Assembly (NCBI GenBank): GCA_037132135.1
Contig: JBAXPR010000068.1
Coordinates: 1 to 20,350 of the forward strand
From: BOG-933 sp037132135
GTDB taxonomy: Bacteria > Pseudomonadota > Alphaproteobacteria > Azospirillales > Azospirillaceae
Length of the DNA: 20,350 nucleotides
Direction: 5' to 3'
In this document: one piece after another, positions 1 through 8,595 of the stretch
Numbering within the stretch: the stretch's first letter is position 1
Layout: each line of letters opens with the position of its first letter
Made by a program: the position numbers and the translations under genes
The notes under the pieces: generated by a model
Databases searched by the model: none
What the model saw: only the letters and a program-made list of their open reading frames with translations
What the model was told of the DNA's origin: nothing

Positions 1-69
1 ACCGCCCGGAACAAAAACTGGCACGGGATAACGGTATTGAAGATGTTGAAACGACGGGGATATTCCAGT

Positions 70-97
70 TTGAAGACGCTCTCGCAGGCTGTATAAT
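70..97 (+). promoter_or_regulatory. Candidate sigma70-type promoter in AT-rich flank
   Basis: TTGAAG (70-75) and a perfect TATAAT (92-97) are separated by 16 bases. The predicted start lies just before a hairpin at 107-125. No gene follows for about 600 bases, so its transcript is unknown. AT-rich DNA gives such matches by chance. Confidence 0.25.
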
Positions 98-106
98 TTT
101 TTCAAG

Positions 107-125
107 AAGTTTGCTCATCAAACTT
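107..125. repeat. Small inverted repeat (7-bp stem)
   Basis: AAGTTTG and CAAACTT flank a five-base loop. It lies about 10 bases after the candidate -10 at 92-97, so it would form the 5' end of any transcript from there. No U-tract follows, so it is not a standard terminator. Confidence 0.35.
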
Positions 126-701
126 TATGGGCAGCATTCAATATGGTATCACCACACATATCTTTTTCGAATATCAGAATGATAATAAGTGCGATATGGG
201 ATTTTTGTAAGGCTATTGGTGAAGCATTCAACCATCTCATAATAACTTTACATTTAGAATTACACCCCAAAAAACATCAATAAAATCATCAAGTTATTGC
301 TCGAAATAGGAGGGCAACACTGCTCATCTTGGCGTTCTCCTCCCGCGTTGGGCGGCGCCGGTTCCCTGGGTCCAGTGTGGCCGCATTCCGTCGCCGCCAC
401 GATGGCCCGCGCCGCCGATTCCCGTGTCCCAGCCCCTTCAGACTGAGGTCGGCCCTTAAGGCAACGGCGCCATATTCCGCCAAAATTTCTCGTCAGGCAA
501 TACGTTTGCCCCCTTGGCGCAGCCGGCCGACCGGCAGGGCGCGGCTGATGATATTATGAGACACCAGATAAAATTTTGCCCCGTGAAGGTTATTTTTTTG
601 TAGACAGCCCGGCGATGGCTGCCCTAGACCCAAAGAAGTAATGAATATTTAATCATTGCCGAACAAAGTGGCGCCTTGATTGCTTGTTTCGAGTAGCTGT
701 C

Positions 702-710
702 TGCTATGTT
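702..710 (+). promoter_or_regulatory. Candidate extended -10 promoter of the HD-GYP/hemerythrin gene
   Basis: TGC followed by TATGTT (705-710) reads as an extended -10 element in an AT-rich stretch 23 bases upstream of the TTG start at 733. There is no good -35 at 17 bases; TTGTTT lies 15 bases upstream. The leader would be very short if translation starts at 733, and longer if it starts at the ATG at 835. Confidence 0.35.
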
Positions 711-732
711 ATTGGATTTATTTTAGGATAAA

Positions 733-2355
733 TTGAAGAGAGTGTGGTACGAGAGTTTTAATCTTAAATTTGGTCAGGGCGGGCGGCTGGTGGAGCGGGC
801 GCGGGGCGCCGCGCGGCGAAGGGTGGATGCAAGGATGACGGAGCTGTTCGGGGATGGGCCGGGGCTGAGGACGGGTGGCGCCGGCATGGCCGACGAGCCG
901 CCGTTTCCGGCTTCTCTTCTGGCCGGGGGGGTGACGTCGGCGTCGTGGCGGGAATTGTCCGAGACCGTCGACCCGCTGGTCGGTGACGGGGTGCTGATGG
1001 TGGATGACGCCGACAGCGTCGTGTTCGCCAATCGTCGCTTTCGCGAGATGTTCGGGCTGCCGGTCGGGGTCGCGGTCAACGGGCTGTCGCGGTCGCGGCT
1101 GCTCGGGCGGCTCGCTGAACGCGGCGTCACCGCCTCTTTGCCTGACGGCACGGCGATTTCCGACTGGCCGGCGCCCGAGGCCGCGGTCGGGCAGGTGCTC
1201 TGCCTCGCCCGTCTGCCCGACGGCCGGCTGTTTCAGGTCAGCGGCTGGCGGCTCTCCAATGGCGGTGTCTGCTACGGCTGCACCGATCTCTTCGACCGCC
1301 GGGTTGCGCGCGAATTGCTGCGCCGGGCCAACAAGGCGGCGGCGGTCAATCTGGCCACCCTCTCGGAGTTCTGGGATGGCGGTCTCGGCGATCATCTCTA
1401 CCGGGTGGCGCGGATGGCGGCCGAGATCACCACCGCGCTGTACCGGGCTCGCCAGTTTCCGCTGGTCATCGACGAACGGTTCCGCGAAGAGATCGCCGCC
1501 TCCAGCATCCTTCACGATGTCGGCAAGTTTGCCGTCCCCGAGAGCGTGGTGCGCAAGCCTGGCCTCCTCACTCCGGCCGAGCGGGAGCAGATGCAGCGCC
1601 ATACCGTCGGCGGGGCGCATCTGCTGGAGCGCAGCGCCCGCCTCTGGGACAATGCCGGCTATCTCGCGCGCGGTGCCGAGATCGCGCGCTATCATCACGA
1701 GCGCTTCGACGGCAGCGGTTATCCCGAGGGTCTGGCGGGTGAGGCGATTCCGCTTGCCGCCCGCATCGTCGCCGTCGCCGACGTCTATGACGCCCTGATC
1801 AGCGAGCGCAGCTACAAGGCGGCCTGGGAGCCGGCCCGGGCCGCGACGCTGATCCTCGAGGGTCGCGGCAGTCTCTTCGATCCGCTGGTGGTCGATGCCT
1901 TTCAGCGCGTGTTGCACCTCCGCGCCGCGATGACCGTGGTGGTGTGGTCGGAGTCGATGGCGGTGGGGGTGCCGACTCTCGACCGCGATCACAAGGCTCT
2001 GGTCGGGCTGCTCAATCAGCTCGCCGCCGCCGAGGACCGCCAGGACCGGATCAATCTCGAAGAGGTGCTGGACGAGCTGGTCAGCTACACCCTTTATCAT
2101 TTCGAGAAGGAAGAGCGGCTGATGGCCGAGGCCGGCTATCCCGATCTTGCCGCTCATGCCCTCCGCCATCGCCGCCTGTCCGACCGGGTGCTGGCGATTC
2201 GCCGCCGCTTCTTCGACGCCGATCAGCCGGCGCTGGGCGACGAGGTGGTCGACTTCCTGACCAGCTGGCTGCGCAGCCACATTCTCGGCGATGACCTGCA
2301 ATACGTGCCCTATCTCCAGACCCTGCCGGGCGTTGCGGCCGTGGTCACGTCCTGA
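733..2355 (+). CDS. PAS-like/HD-GYP c-di-GMP phosphodiesterase with C-terminal bacteriohemerythrin
   Basis: Probable cytoplasmic cyclic di-GMP phosphodiesterase with an oxygen- or redox-sensing diiron module. An N-terminal PAS-like region spans roughly residues 70-190. The HD-GYP domain (about 205-390) has the metal-binding HD pair (H261, D262, in HDVGK), then HHE (321-323) and GSGYP (327-331). From about residue 400 a full bacteriohemerythrin follows, with the ligand pattern DRDH, HFEKE, HALRH and HILGD all intact. No signal peptide or membrane segment is seen. The frame opens at TTG 733, with AGGA just upstream; ATG 835 (residue 35) is a plausible alternative because the first ~30 residues look unstructured. 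Its 3' end overlaps the converging giant kinase by 11 bases. HD-GYP and hemerythrin are individually well known and fusions exist; oxygen control of this enzyme is inference. Confidence 0.9.
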   Translation: MKRVWYESFNLKFGQGGRLVERARGAARRRVDARMTELFGDGPGLRTGGAGMADEPPFPASLLAGGVTSASWRELSETVDPLVGDGVLMVDDADSVVFANRRFREMFGLPVGVAVNGLSRSRLLGRLAERGVTASLPDGTAISDWPAPEAAVGQVLCLARLPDGRLFQVSGWRLSNGGVCYGCTDLFDRRVARELLRRANKAAAVNLATLSEFWDGGLGDHLYRVARMAAEITTALYRARQFPLVIDERFREEIAASSILHDVGKFAVPESVVRKPGLLTPAEREQMQRHTVGGAHLLERSARLWDNAGYLARGAEIARYHHERFDGSGYPEGLAGEAIPLAARIVAVADVYDALISERSYKAAWEPARAATLILEGRGSLFDPLVVDAFQRVLHLRAAMTVVVWSESMAVGVPTLDRDHKALVGLLNQLAAAEDRQDRINLEEVLDELVSYTLYHFEKEERLMAEAGYPDLAAHALRHRRLSDRVLAIRRRFFDADQPALGDEVVDFLTSWLRSHILGDDLQYVPYLQTLPGVAAVVTS

Positions 2356-5300
2356 GCGGCGGCTCCGGCGGCGCGATCCTGGGCAGGGTGAGCACGAAGC
2401 GGACGCCACGGCCGGCGCCGCCCACCAGGTCGATCCGCCCGCCCAGCTTCGAGGTCACCAGATTATAGACGATGTGCAGCCCGAGACCGGTGCTGCCGCC
2501 GCTGCGCCGGGTGGTGAAGAACGGGTCGAACACCCGCTCGCGATGCTCGGGGGCGATGCCGCGGCCGTCATCGCTGTAGGTCAGGATCAGGGTCTGGTCG
2601 TCGCGCTCTCTGACCGTGATGGTCAGGGTGCCGGTGTCGCCGCCGGGAAAGCCGTGGGGCACGGAATTGACCACCATGTTGGTGATGATCTGGGCGATCA
2701 CGCCGGAAAATCCGTCCATCACCAGACGGTCGGGGCAGTCGACGACCACGGTATGGCCGGCGCGGCGCCAGGTCGGCTCCAGGCTGAGCACGATTTCGCG
2801 GAGGTAGGGTTTCAGCTCGAAGCGCCGCTGCTCGTCGCGGGCACGGTCGGCCGCGACCTTCTTGAAGCTGTCGACCAGATACACCGCCCGACGGATATTG
2901 GTGACCATGATCTCGGTGGTTTCGCCGAGGGTGGCAACGAAGGCGTTGAAGTCCGAGCGGCGGATGTTGCCCGCCGCCGCGGTCTCCCTGAAGCGGTGGG
3001 TGGCTTCGGCGAGGTAGGTGACGCTGGTCAGGGCGTTGCCGATCGGGGTGTTGATCTCGTGGGCCATGCCGGCGACCAGTTGGCCGAGAGAGGCCATCTT
3101 TTCCGCCTGCACCAGCTGCTTTTGCGCCGCGCGCAACTGATCGTGGGCCTGACGCTCCGAGGCCAGGGCGGCGGACAGCTCCCGGGTCCGTTCGGCGACC
3201 TGGGCTTCGAGGGCCTGACTGAAGTCGCTGAGTTCGTCGTAGAGGCGGGCATTTTCCAGGCTGATCGCGATCTGGGCCGCCAGCAGCCGGGGCGCTTCCA
3301 GCCGGTCGCCGGCGAAAGCGTCGGTGGCGAGGTTGTTTTCGAGATAGAGCAGGCCGACGCGCTGGCTCTGGCGCAGCAGCGGCAGGCACAGCACGGAGCG
3401 CGGCTTGCGGGCCTGGATGTAGGGATCGCTCTCGAAGCGGCTGTCGGCGGCGGCGTCGGCCAGCACTACGGTTTCGCCGCTGCGCATCGCCAGGCTGACC
3501 ACCGTCGCGGGCAGTCGGGGCAGGCCGCCGTCGGCCGGCGTGTCGAGGGGCAGGGCGGGCAGGGGCGCGAAGCGGTCGCTGCCGGCGTCGCCCTCGGCGG
3601 CCAGCACCAGCCGGTCGCCCTGGCTCAGCAGCAGCAGGCCGCGCTCGGCGCCGGCATTCTGCAGCACGATGCGCAGCATGGTTTCGAGCAGGGCGTCGCG
3701 GCGGATTTCCTTCGAGATCGCCTGTGCCGCCTTCAGCATTGCCGTGACATCGAGCGAGCCCGAAGAGAACCGGTCGGTGGTGGTGCTGACGGTGCGCCGG
3801 TCGTCGCTGGCGGCTCGGTTGATCACCACCGACACCAATTCGGGATGCCGGTGTTCGAGCTGCCGGACCTTGGCCCAGGCGCCCCAGCGGCGATAGGCGT
3901 CGCGGGCCTGCTGGCGATAGGCCCGTTCCAGGGTGGCATGGCCGCGTTCGGCGTGGAAGCCGGCGGCGCGTTCGTTGGCGATGCCTTCCTCTTGGAGGTG
4001 TCCGCTCTCCGCGGCGGCGGCGACCGCCTGCTCGAAGCGCTCGGCGGCCTCGCTGCCGCGGCCGTTCAGGCGCAGCCATTCGGACTCCAGCAGCATCAGC
4101 CGGTGGCGCTGGTGGGTCGGACCGGCCGCGGCGGCGTTGCGCAGCAGGCGGAGGGCCGGCTCCAGCCGCGCCGCCAGCCGCCGCCGGGCGGCGCTTTCGG
4201 CCGGCGGTCGCGCGGTCTCGGCCAGCGCGCGCAGGAACAGCGCCACCGGATGGGTGGCGTAGCCCTCGATGAACGGCTCGTTGGGCATCTGCTCGGCGAG
4301 GATTGCGCCGGTCTCGTCATGGTCGTCGAAGATCACCGCCAGGGCCAGCTTGACGGTCAGCAGGTTGGTCACCACGATGCCGTTGCCGGCCTTGCGGAAC
4401 TCGCCGAGGGTGACGCTTTCCTGGAAATGGCCGCCCTCGAGCCGGGCCGGATGGTCGCTGCCGGTCTCCAGAATCTCCACCGCCTGACGCAGGCCGGCGA
4501 TATAGCCGCTGTAGGGGGTGGTGCCGAGCCGGCCGAGAATGCGGGCGTCCTCATCGAGTTCGGCCTTGAACGGCGCCAGCTCGACCCCGCACTGCCAGCC
4601 GGTGCGGGCGCGGAAGGCGAGGCCGTAGACGACATATTCGCGGTCGCCCGCGGCCAGCGCGACATGGTGGGCCTCGAGAAACACCTGGCGGATCTGCAAC
4701 GGCGGCACCGACCAGTGCAGGGCGGAATAATGGGCGATCACGACCACCCGGTTGTAGCGCTGGCGCAGGGCCTCGCTGTCGAGTTGGGCCAGGGCCTGGG
4801 TGCCGGTGTGCACCGCCCCCGCGACATCGCCGGTGACCGAGCGGATCAGCGCCCAGGCGAAATAGGCGAACGAGGCGGTGCCGATATCCCGCGACGGCAG
4901 CGCGACCTCGAGCAGCCGCACCGCCACCGGCACCAGCAGATGGCGGGCGTGGATGATCGCGGTGGTGACCATGGCCATCAGCATGCGGGCGGTGATCGCC
5001 CGATGCGGCGGGTCGGCGCCGCGCTCACGCCGGATCAGGCCGAGGCGGGCGCGCAGGATGGCGGCGCGTCCGCGCGCGACCTCGCCCCGCAGGCGGAGCC
5101 GCCCGAGCGCGCCGGGCAGGGTGACGCCGTGGGCTTCGAGGGCTTCGAGGCCGATGGCCACCGCCGAGGTCGGATCGCCGCGCCCGGCGGCGGCGGTCAG
5201 GCGGATCATCTGAACCTTGGCGGCATCGACCGGACTGTTGGCGTTGGCCAGCACGGCGTGGGCGTGGCTTTCCATGCCGGAGAAGTCGTCGACCATCAGC

Positions 5301-7711
5301 GCCGCTTCCGCCGCCTCGAGATGAAGGCCGAGGAGGGTGGAGTAATCCTCGCGCCAAGCCTGATCCCCGAGTCGCGACAACCCGGCCCGGGCGTAGGCCA
5401 GCGCCGGTTCGAACGCCGCCGAGGCCTTGGCCCGCCGGGCCGCGTCCAGGGCCAGTGCCGCGAAGGCGTGGCGCTCTCCGGGGTCGGTGATCAGGTCGCG
5501 GCCCAGGGTCAGCTGATCGACGATGTCGAACAGCCGGTCATCGCGACCGCAGGCCGGGCTTTCGGCGCGCAGCAGCCGGCCGATACGCAGATGGGCGGCG
5601 GTGCGGTCCTGCTCGGGGATCAGCGAGTAGGCGGCCTGCTGCACCCGGTCGTGGAGAAAGCGGAAGCGCACCGACAGCGGCACGCCGGCTCCCATGCCGG
5701 CTCCGATGCCGGGGGTCAGGCAGCGATAGGCGTTGTCGAGGGGCAGGATCAGCCCGTCCTTCAGCGCCGGCCAGAGATCGCCGGCCAGCCGCTCCGGGTC
5801 CTCCTTCGAGGCGACGGCCAGCGTTGCGAGATCGAAACTGTTGCCGACGCAGGCGGCGAGGCTGAGCGCCCGGCCGGTGCCGGCCTCAAGGCGGCGGATC
5901 TTGGCCACCATCAGACTGACGACGTTGTCGGTGCTGTTGCGGCCGGCGATGGCGGCGGCATCCCAGGTCCAGCGGCCGGCCTCGCGATCGAGGGTGATCA
6001 GGTCGTCGTCGTGGAGGGACTGCAGGAACTGGATCAGGAAGAAGGGGTTGCCTTGGGTCTTGGCGTGGCAGAGATCGGCCAGCCGGTCGACCTCGGGGTC
6101 GTCGCGGCGGGTGGTTCCGCCGACCAGCCGCCGGACGTCGGCGGCCGAAAGCGGCCCGATGTCGAGCGTCGCGACCCGCCCGCCCGCTTGGGTGATCGCC
6201 TCGACCGCCCGGCCGAGCGCGGGATTGGCCTCGGCCTCCTCGCTGCGGCAGGTGCCGATCACCATCAGGTAATGCATCTCGGGGTCGGCGATCAGCTTGG
6301 CCAACAGAGCCAGCGACGAGCGGTCGGCCCATTGCAGATCATCGAGGGCCAGCACCAGCGGTTCATGGGCCGAGGCCAGCGCCACCACCAGATTCTGAAA
6401 GGTCATCTGAAAGCGGAATTCGCTTTCGGCCGGCGGCATCGGCGGCACCGGCGGCTGCGGCCCCAGGATCGGGATGAATTCGGGAATCAACTCGGTGACC
6501 AGGGCGCCGCTGGCGCCGATCGCCCGGCTCAGCACGGCGCGCCGGGCCGCCATCTCGGCCTCGCTCTCGGTGAGCAGGCGCCGGGCCAGCCGCTGGAAGG
6601 CCTGGACCAGCCCGGAATAGGGAATGTTGCGCTTGAACTGGTCGTATTTGCCCTGGGGGAAGAAGCCGCGACGGCCGATCAGCGGCCGCTGGAGTTCCTG
6701 GACCAGCGCCGATTTGCCGATTCCGGGCGGACCGTTGACCAGCACCAGCCGGGCGGCGCCGGCGGCCACCTCTTCGAAACAGTCGAGCAGGCGGGCGACG
6801 TCGGCTTCGCGGCCGTGGAGCTTTTCCGGAATGTGGAAACGCGGCGAGAGATCACGGCCGCCGAGGGCGAAGCCGGGGATGGTGCCGGCTTCGGTCAGGC
6901 TGTCAAGGCAGATCTCGAGGTCGGCGGCAACGCCCTGGGCGCTCTGATAGCGCCTCTCGGGGTCCTTGGCCATCAGGCGCAGCACCAGGTCCGAGACCAC
7001 CGGCGGCAGCGCCGGGTTGAGCTGGCCCGGCGGTATCGGGGAGCGGGCGATGTGGCCGTGAATCACGGAAAGCGCGTCGCCGCCCTCATAGGGTGCCCGT
7101 CCGGTCAGGAGGTCGTAAAGGGTGGCGCCGAGCGAGTAGAAGTCGGACCGCCAGTCGAGGCTGCGGTTCATCCGTCCGGTCTGTTCGGGCGCGATATAGG
7201 CCAGGGTGCCTTCGAGCTGGTCGATGTCCGAGGGCGAGGTTTCGCGCGCCAACTCGGCCGCGATCGAAAAATCGATCAGCTCGATGACGCCGCTGTCGCG
7301 GTTCCAGACGATGTTGGCCGGGTTGACATCCTTGTGGATGACGTGGCCGGCGTGGATGCGGGAGAGGGCGCCGGCGATGGCGGCGCCGATGCGCAAGGTT
7401 TCGCGCAGGGTCAGCGGCCGCTCGGCGCGGGCGCGCGCCACGCTGAGGCCGCCGCTGTCGGCCAGAATCAGGACCGGCCCCTGGCGGCCGGTCGCAAAAT
7501 CCAGCGCCGTCACCGTGCCGGGGCCGTTCAGCCGCCGGGTGATCTCGTATTCCCGCCGGAAGCGCGCAAGATCGCTGGTGCCGTCGCGCGGCCGTTCCAG
7601 GCACTTGAGAATCACCGGCGCACCGTCGGTGACTCTGAGTGCCCGATAGATGGTGATGCGCATTCCCTGGTAGAGAACAGCCGTGGTTCTATAGCCGGAG
7701 ACTGCAAGCAT
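2345..7711 (-). CDS. Giant hybrid: Ser/Thr protein kinase - AAA ATPase - helical repeats - GAF - histidine kinase
   Basis: Cytoplasmic multi-domain sensor of about 1788 residues. The N-terminal eukaryotic-type kinase (about 5-270) keeps the lysine in VILK (K36), the catalytic HKDVN (D128), the DFG-equivalent DFS (D147) and an APE motif. An AAA/NACHT-like ATPase follows, with Walker A GPPGIGKS (K333) and Walker B LALDDLQWAD. A long Ala/Arg/Leu-rich helical region (about 650-1270) resembles the TPR-like arms of this family. Then come GAF (about 1335-1490), a coiled coil, HisKA with HEINTP (H1551), and HATPase with DDGRGI, FDPFFTT and TGLGLHIV. There is no receiver, so a separate partner is needed. 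ATG 7711 is chosen because family proteins begin near this G-Y-R motif; a GTG at 7801 would add 30 unrelated residues. Start choice is moderately sure, function class very sure, signal unknown. Confidence 0.9.
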   Translation of the reverse strand: MLAVSGYRTTAVLYQGMRITIYRALRVTDGAPVILKCLERPRDGTSDLARFRREYEITRRLNGPGTVTALDFATGRQGPVLILADSGGLSVARARAERPLTLRETLRIGAAIAGALSRIHAGHVIHKDVNPANIVWNRDSGVIELIDFSIAAELARETSPSDIDQLEGTLAYIAPEQTGRMNRSLDWRSDFYSLGATLYDLLTGRAPYEGGDALSVIHGHIARSPIPPGQLNPALPPVVSDLVLRLMAKDPERRYQSAQGVAADLEICLDSLTEAGTIPGFALGGRDLSPRFHIPEKLHGREADVARLLDCFEEVAAGAARLVLVNGPPGIGKSALVQELQRPLIGRRGFFPQGKYDQFKRNIPYSGLVQAFQRLARRLLTESEAEMAARRAVLSRAIGASGALVTELIPEFIPILGPQPPVPPMPPAESEFRFQMTFQNLVVALASAHEPLVLALDDLQWADRSSLALLAKLIADPEMHYLMVIGTCRSEEAEANPALGRAVEAITQAGGRVATLDIGPLSAADVRRLVGGTTRRDDPEVDRLADLCHAKTQGNPFFLIQFLQSLHDDDLITLDREAGRWTWDAAAIAGRNSTDNVVSLMVAKIRRLEAGTGRALSLAACVGNSFDLATLAVASKEDPERLAGDLWPALKDGLILPLDNAYRCLTPGIGAGMGAGVPLSVRFRFLHDRVQQAAYSLIPEQDRTAAHLRIGRLLRAESPACGRDDRLFDIVDQLTLGRDLITDPGERHAFAALALDAARRAKASAAFEPALAYARAGLSRLGDQAWREDYSTLLGLHLEAAEAALMVDDFSGMESHAHAVLANANSPVDAAKVQMIRLTAAAGRGDPTSAVAIGLEALEAHGVTLPGALGRLRLRGEVARGRAAILRARLGLIRRERGADPPHRAITARMLMAMVTTAIIHARHLLVPVAVRLLEVALPSRDIGTASFAYFAWALIRSVTGDVAGAVHTGTQALAQLDSEALRQRYNRVVVIAHYSALHWSVPPLQIRQVFLEAHHVALAAGDREYVVYGLAFRARTGWQCGVELAPFKAELDEDARILGRLGTTPYSGYIAGLRQAVEILETGSDHPARLEGGHFQESVTLGEFRKAGNGIVVTNLLTVKLALAVIFDDHDETGAILAEQMPNEPFIEGYATHPVALFLRALAETARPPAESAARRRLAARLEPALRLLRNAAAAGPTHQRHRLMLLESEWLRLNGRGSEAAERFEQAVAAAAESGHLQEEGIANERAAGFHAERGHATLERAYRQQARDAYRRWGAWAKVRQLEHRHPELVSVVINRAASDDRRTVSTTTDRFSSGSLDVTAMLKAAQAISKEIRRDALLETMLRIVLQNAGAERGLLLLSQGDRLVLAAEGDAGSDRFAPLPALPLDTPADGGLPRLPATVVSLAMRSGETVVLADAAADSRFESDPYIQARKPRSVLCLPLLRQSQRVGLLYLENNLATDAFAGDRLEAPRLLAAQIAISLENARLYDELSDFSQALEAQVAERTRELSAALASERQAHDQLRAAQKQLVQAEKMASLGQLVAGMAHEINTPIGNALTSVTYLAEATHRFRETAAAGNIRRSDFNAFVATLGETTEIMVTNIRRAVYLVDSFKKVAADRARDEQRRFELKPYLREIVLSLEPTWRRAGHTVVVDCPDRLVMDGFSGVIAQIITNMVVNSVPHGFPGGDTGTLTITVRERDDQTLILTYSDDGRGIAPEHRERVFDPFFTTRRSGGSTGLGLHIVYNLVTSKLGGRIDLVGGAGRGVRFVLTLPRIAPPEPPLRT

Positions 7712-7721
7712 CGGTCTTGTT

Positions 7722-7812
7722 TCTCGGGTGGCCGGCCCTGGGGGCCCGGTCTGGCGGCTCACTTTCCGGCGATTCGCGGACCCGAGAGGCTGGGTCGGCA
7801 CCGAACGACCCA
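7722..7812. repeat. Inverted repeats in the leader of the giant kinase gene
   Basis: Two structures lie between the kinase start and its candidate promoter. TCTCGGGT (7722-7729) pairs with ACCCGAGA (7780-7787) across about 50 bases. TGGGTCG (7791-7797) pairs with CGACCCA (7806-7812) around an eight-base loop. They could shape the mRNA leader or bind a regulator; in GC-rich DNA chance pairing is possible. Confidence 0.35.
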
Positions 7813-7815
7813 GAT

Positions 7816-7844
7816 TTCATAGCACGAGAAACATTGAATGAGAA
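7816..7844 (-). promoter_or_regulatory. Candidate promoter of the giant kinase gene
   Basis: Reading the - strand: TTCTCA (7839-7844), 17 bases, then TATGAA (7816-7821), preceded by TGC as an extended -10. The transcript would start near 7808 and have a leader of about 100 bases. It lies in a local AT-rich patch between this gene and the upstream small gene, which fits separate transcription. Confidence 0.35.
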
Positions 7845-7908
7845 GTGGTTCGTGCGTAAAAACACGTATTCCGAGTGTTGGTTATGGGCGGAGTTTGAGA
7901 AATCAGAG

Positions 7909-8358
7909 CTATTCGAAATAGACCGAATAGGTCTGCCGCTCTTCCTCGTCTTTCTTCTCGCGCTTTTTCGCCAGCTCTTCCTTGCGGTGTATCCGTTCAA
8001 CTTCGCGTTGTTCCTGCCGCTGCTGGCGTCCCATCCACCATTCCCGGCGCCGGGCGGTGGCTTCGCGCGGCACGGTGTCGTGAAGGACGGCCCAGGTCCA
8101 GGCCCGGTGCAACCGCTCCCAGAGCGGATGGAAGCGCGACGCCGTCAGGGTCTCGTCGATCATGGCCAGCAACCGTTGCGGCAGCGGCCGGGGGTCTTCG
8201 CGCCAGCGCCGCCAGGCGCCGGCCCAGTCGACGGTGCGGAGCCGGTCCTCCAGGCCGCGGCAGGTGGCCATCACGGCTGCCGCCGTTCGCTCCAGCGCCG
8301 GGCGCACCCGGGAGAGCAGGGCGGCCACCGGTTCGGACCACGAGTCCAGGCGCTTCAT
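7909..8358 (-). CDS. Conserved-looking hypothetical protein, Trp-rich with charged helical tail
   Basis: Family not recognised. The 149-residue product has no signal peptide, membrane segment or known catalytic motif. The first ~100 residues look helical and contain seven Trp (7, 45, 49, 52, 80, 87, 89); Trp 107 and 108 follow. Residues 103-141 form a strongly charged, probably continuous helix rich in R, K, E and Q, and the last residues are TYSVYFE. ATG 8358 is preceded by AAGGGAG at good spacing and by a plausible promoter, so this start is preferred over upstream in-frame codons reaching 8862, which would run through the divergent promoter region and response regulator. It reads in the same direction as the giant kinase (198 bases upstream of it) and away from the receiver operon. 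A structural or adaptor role is possible but unsupported. Confidence 0.7.
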   Translation of the reverse strand: MKRLDSWSEPVAALLSRVRPALERTAAAVMATCRGLEDRLRTVDWAGAWRRWREDPRPLPQRLLAMIDETLTASRFHPLWERLHRAWTWAVLHDTVPREATARRREWWMGRQQRQEQREVERIHRKEELAKKREKKDEEERQTYSVYFE

Positions 8359-8404
8359 CTCGGCGCTCTCCCTTCGGGCAGGTTGGCAGAGGACTGCAGG
8401 CAGC

Positions 8405-8433
8405 AATATAGGCGATGCCGGCCCGCTTTTCAC
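8405..8433 (-). promoter_or_regulatory. Candidate promoter of the 149-residue hypothetical gene
   Basis: On the - strand GTGAAA (8428-8433) and TATATT (8405-8410, five of six matches to the -10 consensus) are 17 bases apart. The transcript would start about 40 bases before the ATG at 8358, leaving room for the AAGGGAG binding site. Confidence 0.4.
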
Positions 8434-8475
8434 CCTCCCATCCGTTCTGCGGCCCGGGCTTGATGTCGCGGCTCC

Positions 8476-8496
8476 GATACCGGAAAGTTGGGTATC
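8476..8496. promoter_or_regulatory. Dyad in the divergent intergenic region
   Basis: GATACC (8476-8481) and GGTATC (8491-8496) form a perfect 6-bp inverted repeat with nine bases between. It sits about 100 bases upstream of the receiver gene and about 45 bases upstream of the candidate promoter of the divergent gene, so it could be an operator. No known regulator's site was recognised. Confidence 0.3.
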
Positions 8497-8595
8497 TGTT
8501 AATGTTTTGGGTCTAAGATGTAGTGAGGTAAGGTACCGCCCCGGCCGCGGTTGGTGGTATGGGGCGATGGTTTCGGGGTTGCAGGGATTGTGTTG

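Larger units (their letters stand above)
1..732. other. Gene-poor, compositionally distinct left flank
   Basis: No convincing gene is seen here. Bases ~60-310 are visibly AT-rich, unlike the rest of the window; GC-rich sequence resumes near 318. A frame open from base 3 on the + strand stops at 180-182 (about 59 residues) and could be the 3' end of a gene starting outside the window, but I recognise no family in it. Short frames on both strands between 289 and 559 lack ribosome binding sites and have Arg-rich, low-complexity products. The region also holds a consensus -10 (92-97), a 7-bp hairpin (107-125), a run of seven T at about 593-599, and the probable promoter of the HD-GYP gene. Confidence 0.6.

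Noticed and set aside
289..559. Two short overlapping frames, one on each strand
   Set aside because: Arg-rich products without known motifs, no good ribosome binding site, and they overlap each other at a composition boundary.
592..627. A T-run next to an inverted repeat (CAGCC/GGCTG), considered as a terminator
   Set aside because: On the + strand the T-run comes before the stem, and on the - strand the stem is followed by A residues, so neither strand has the terminator order.
718..2409. A - strand frame of 563 codons opposite the HD-GYP gene
   Set aside because: Antisense shadow; HD-GYP and hemerythrin ligands are all on the + strand.
2291..7822. A + strand frame of 1843 codons opposite the whole giant kinase gene
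   Set aside because: It is a by-product of GC-rich codon bias. The product is low-complexity G/A/Q/R/H-rich with no domain, while the - strand frame has a complete set of kinase, ATPase and GAF motifs.
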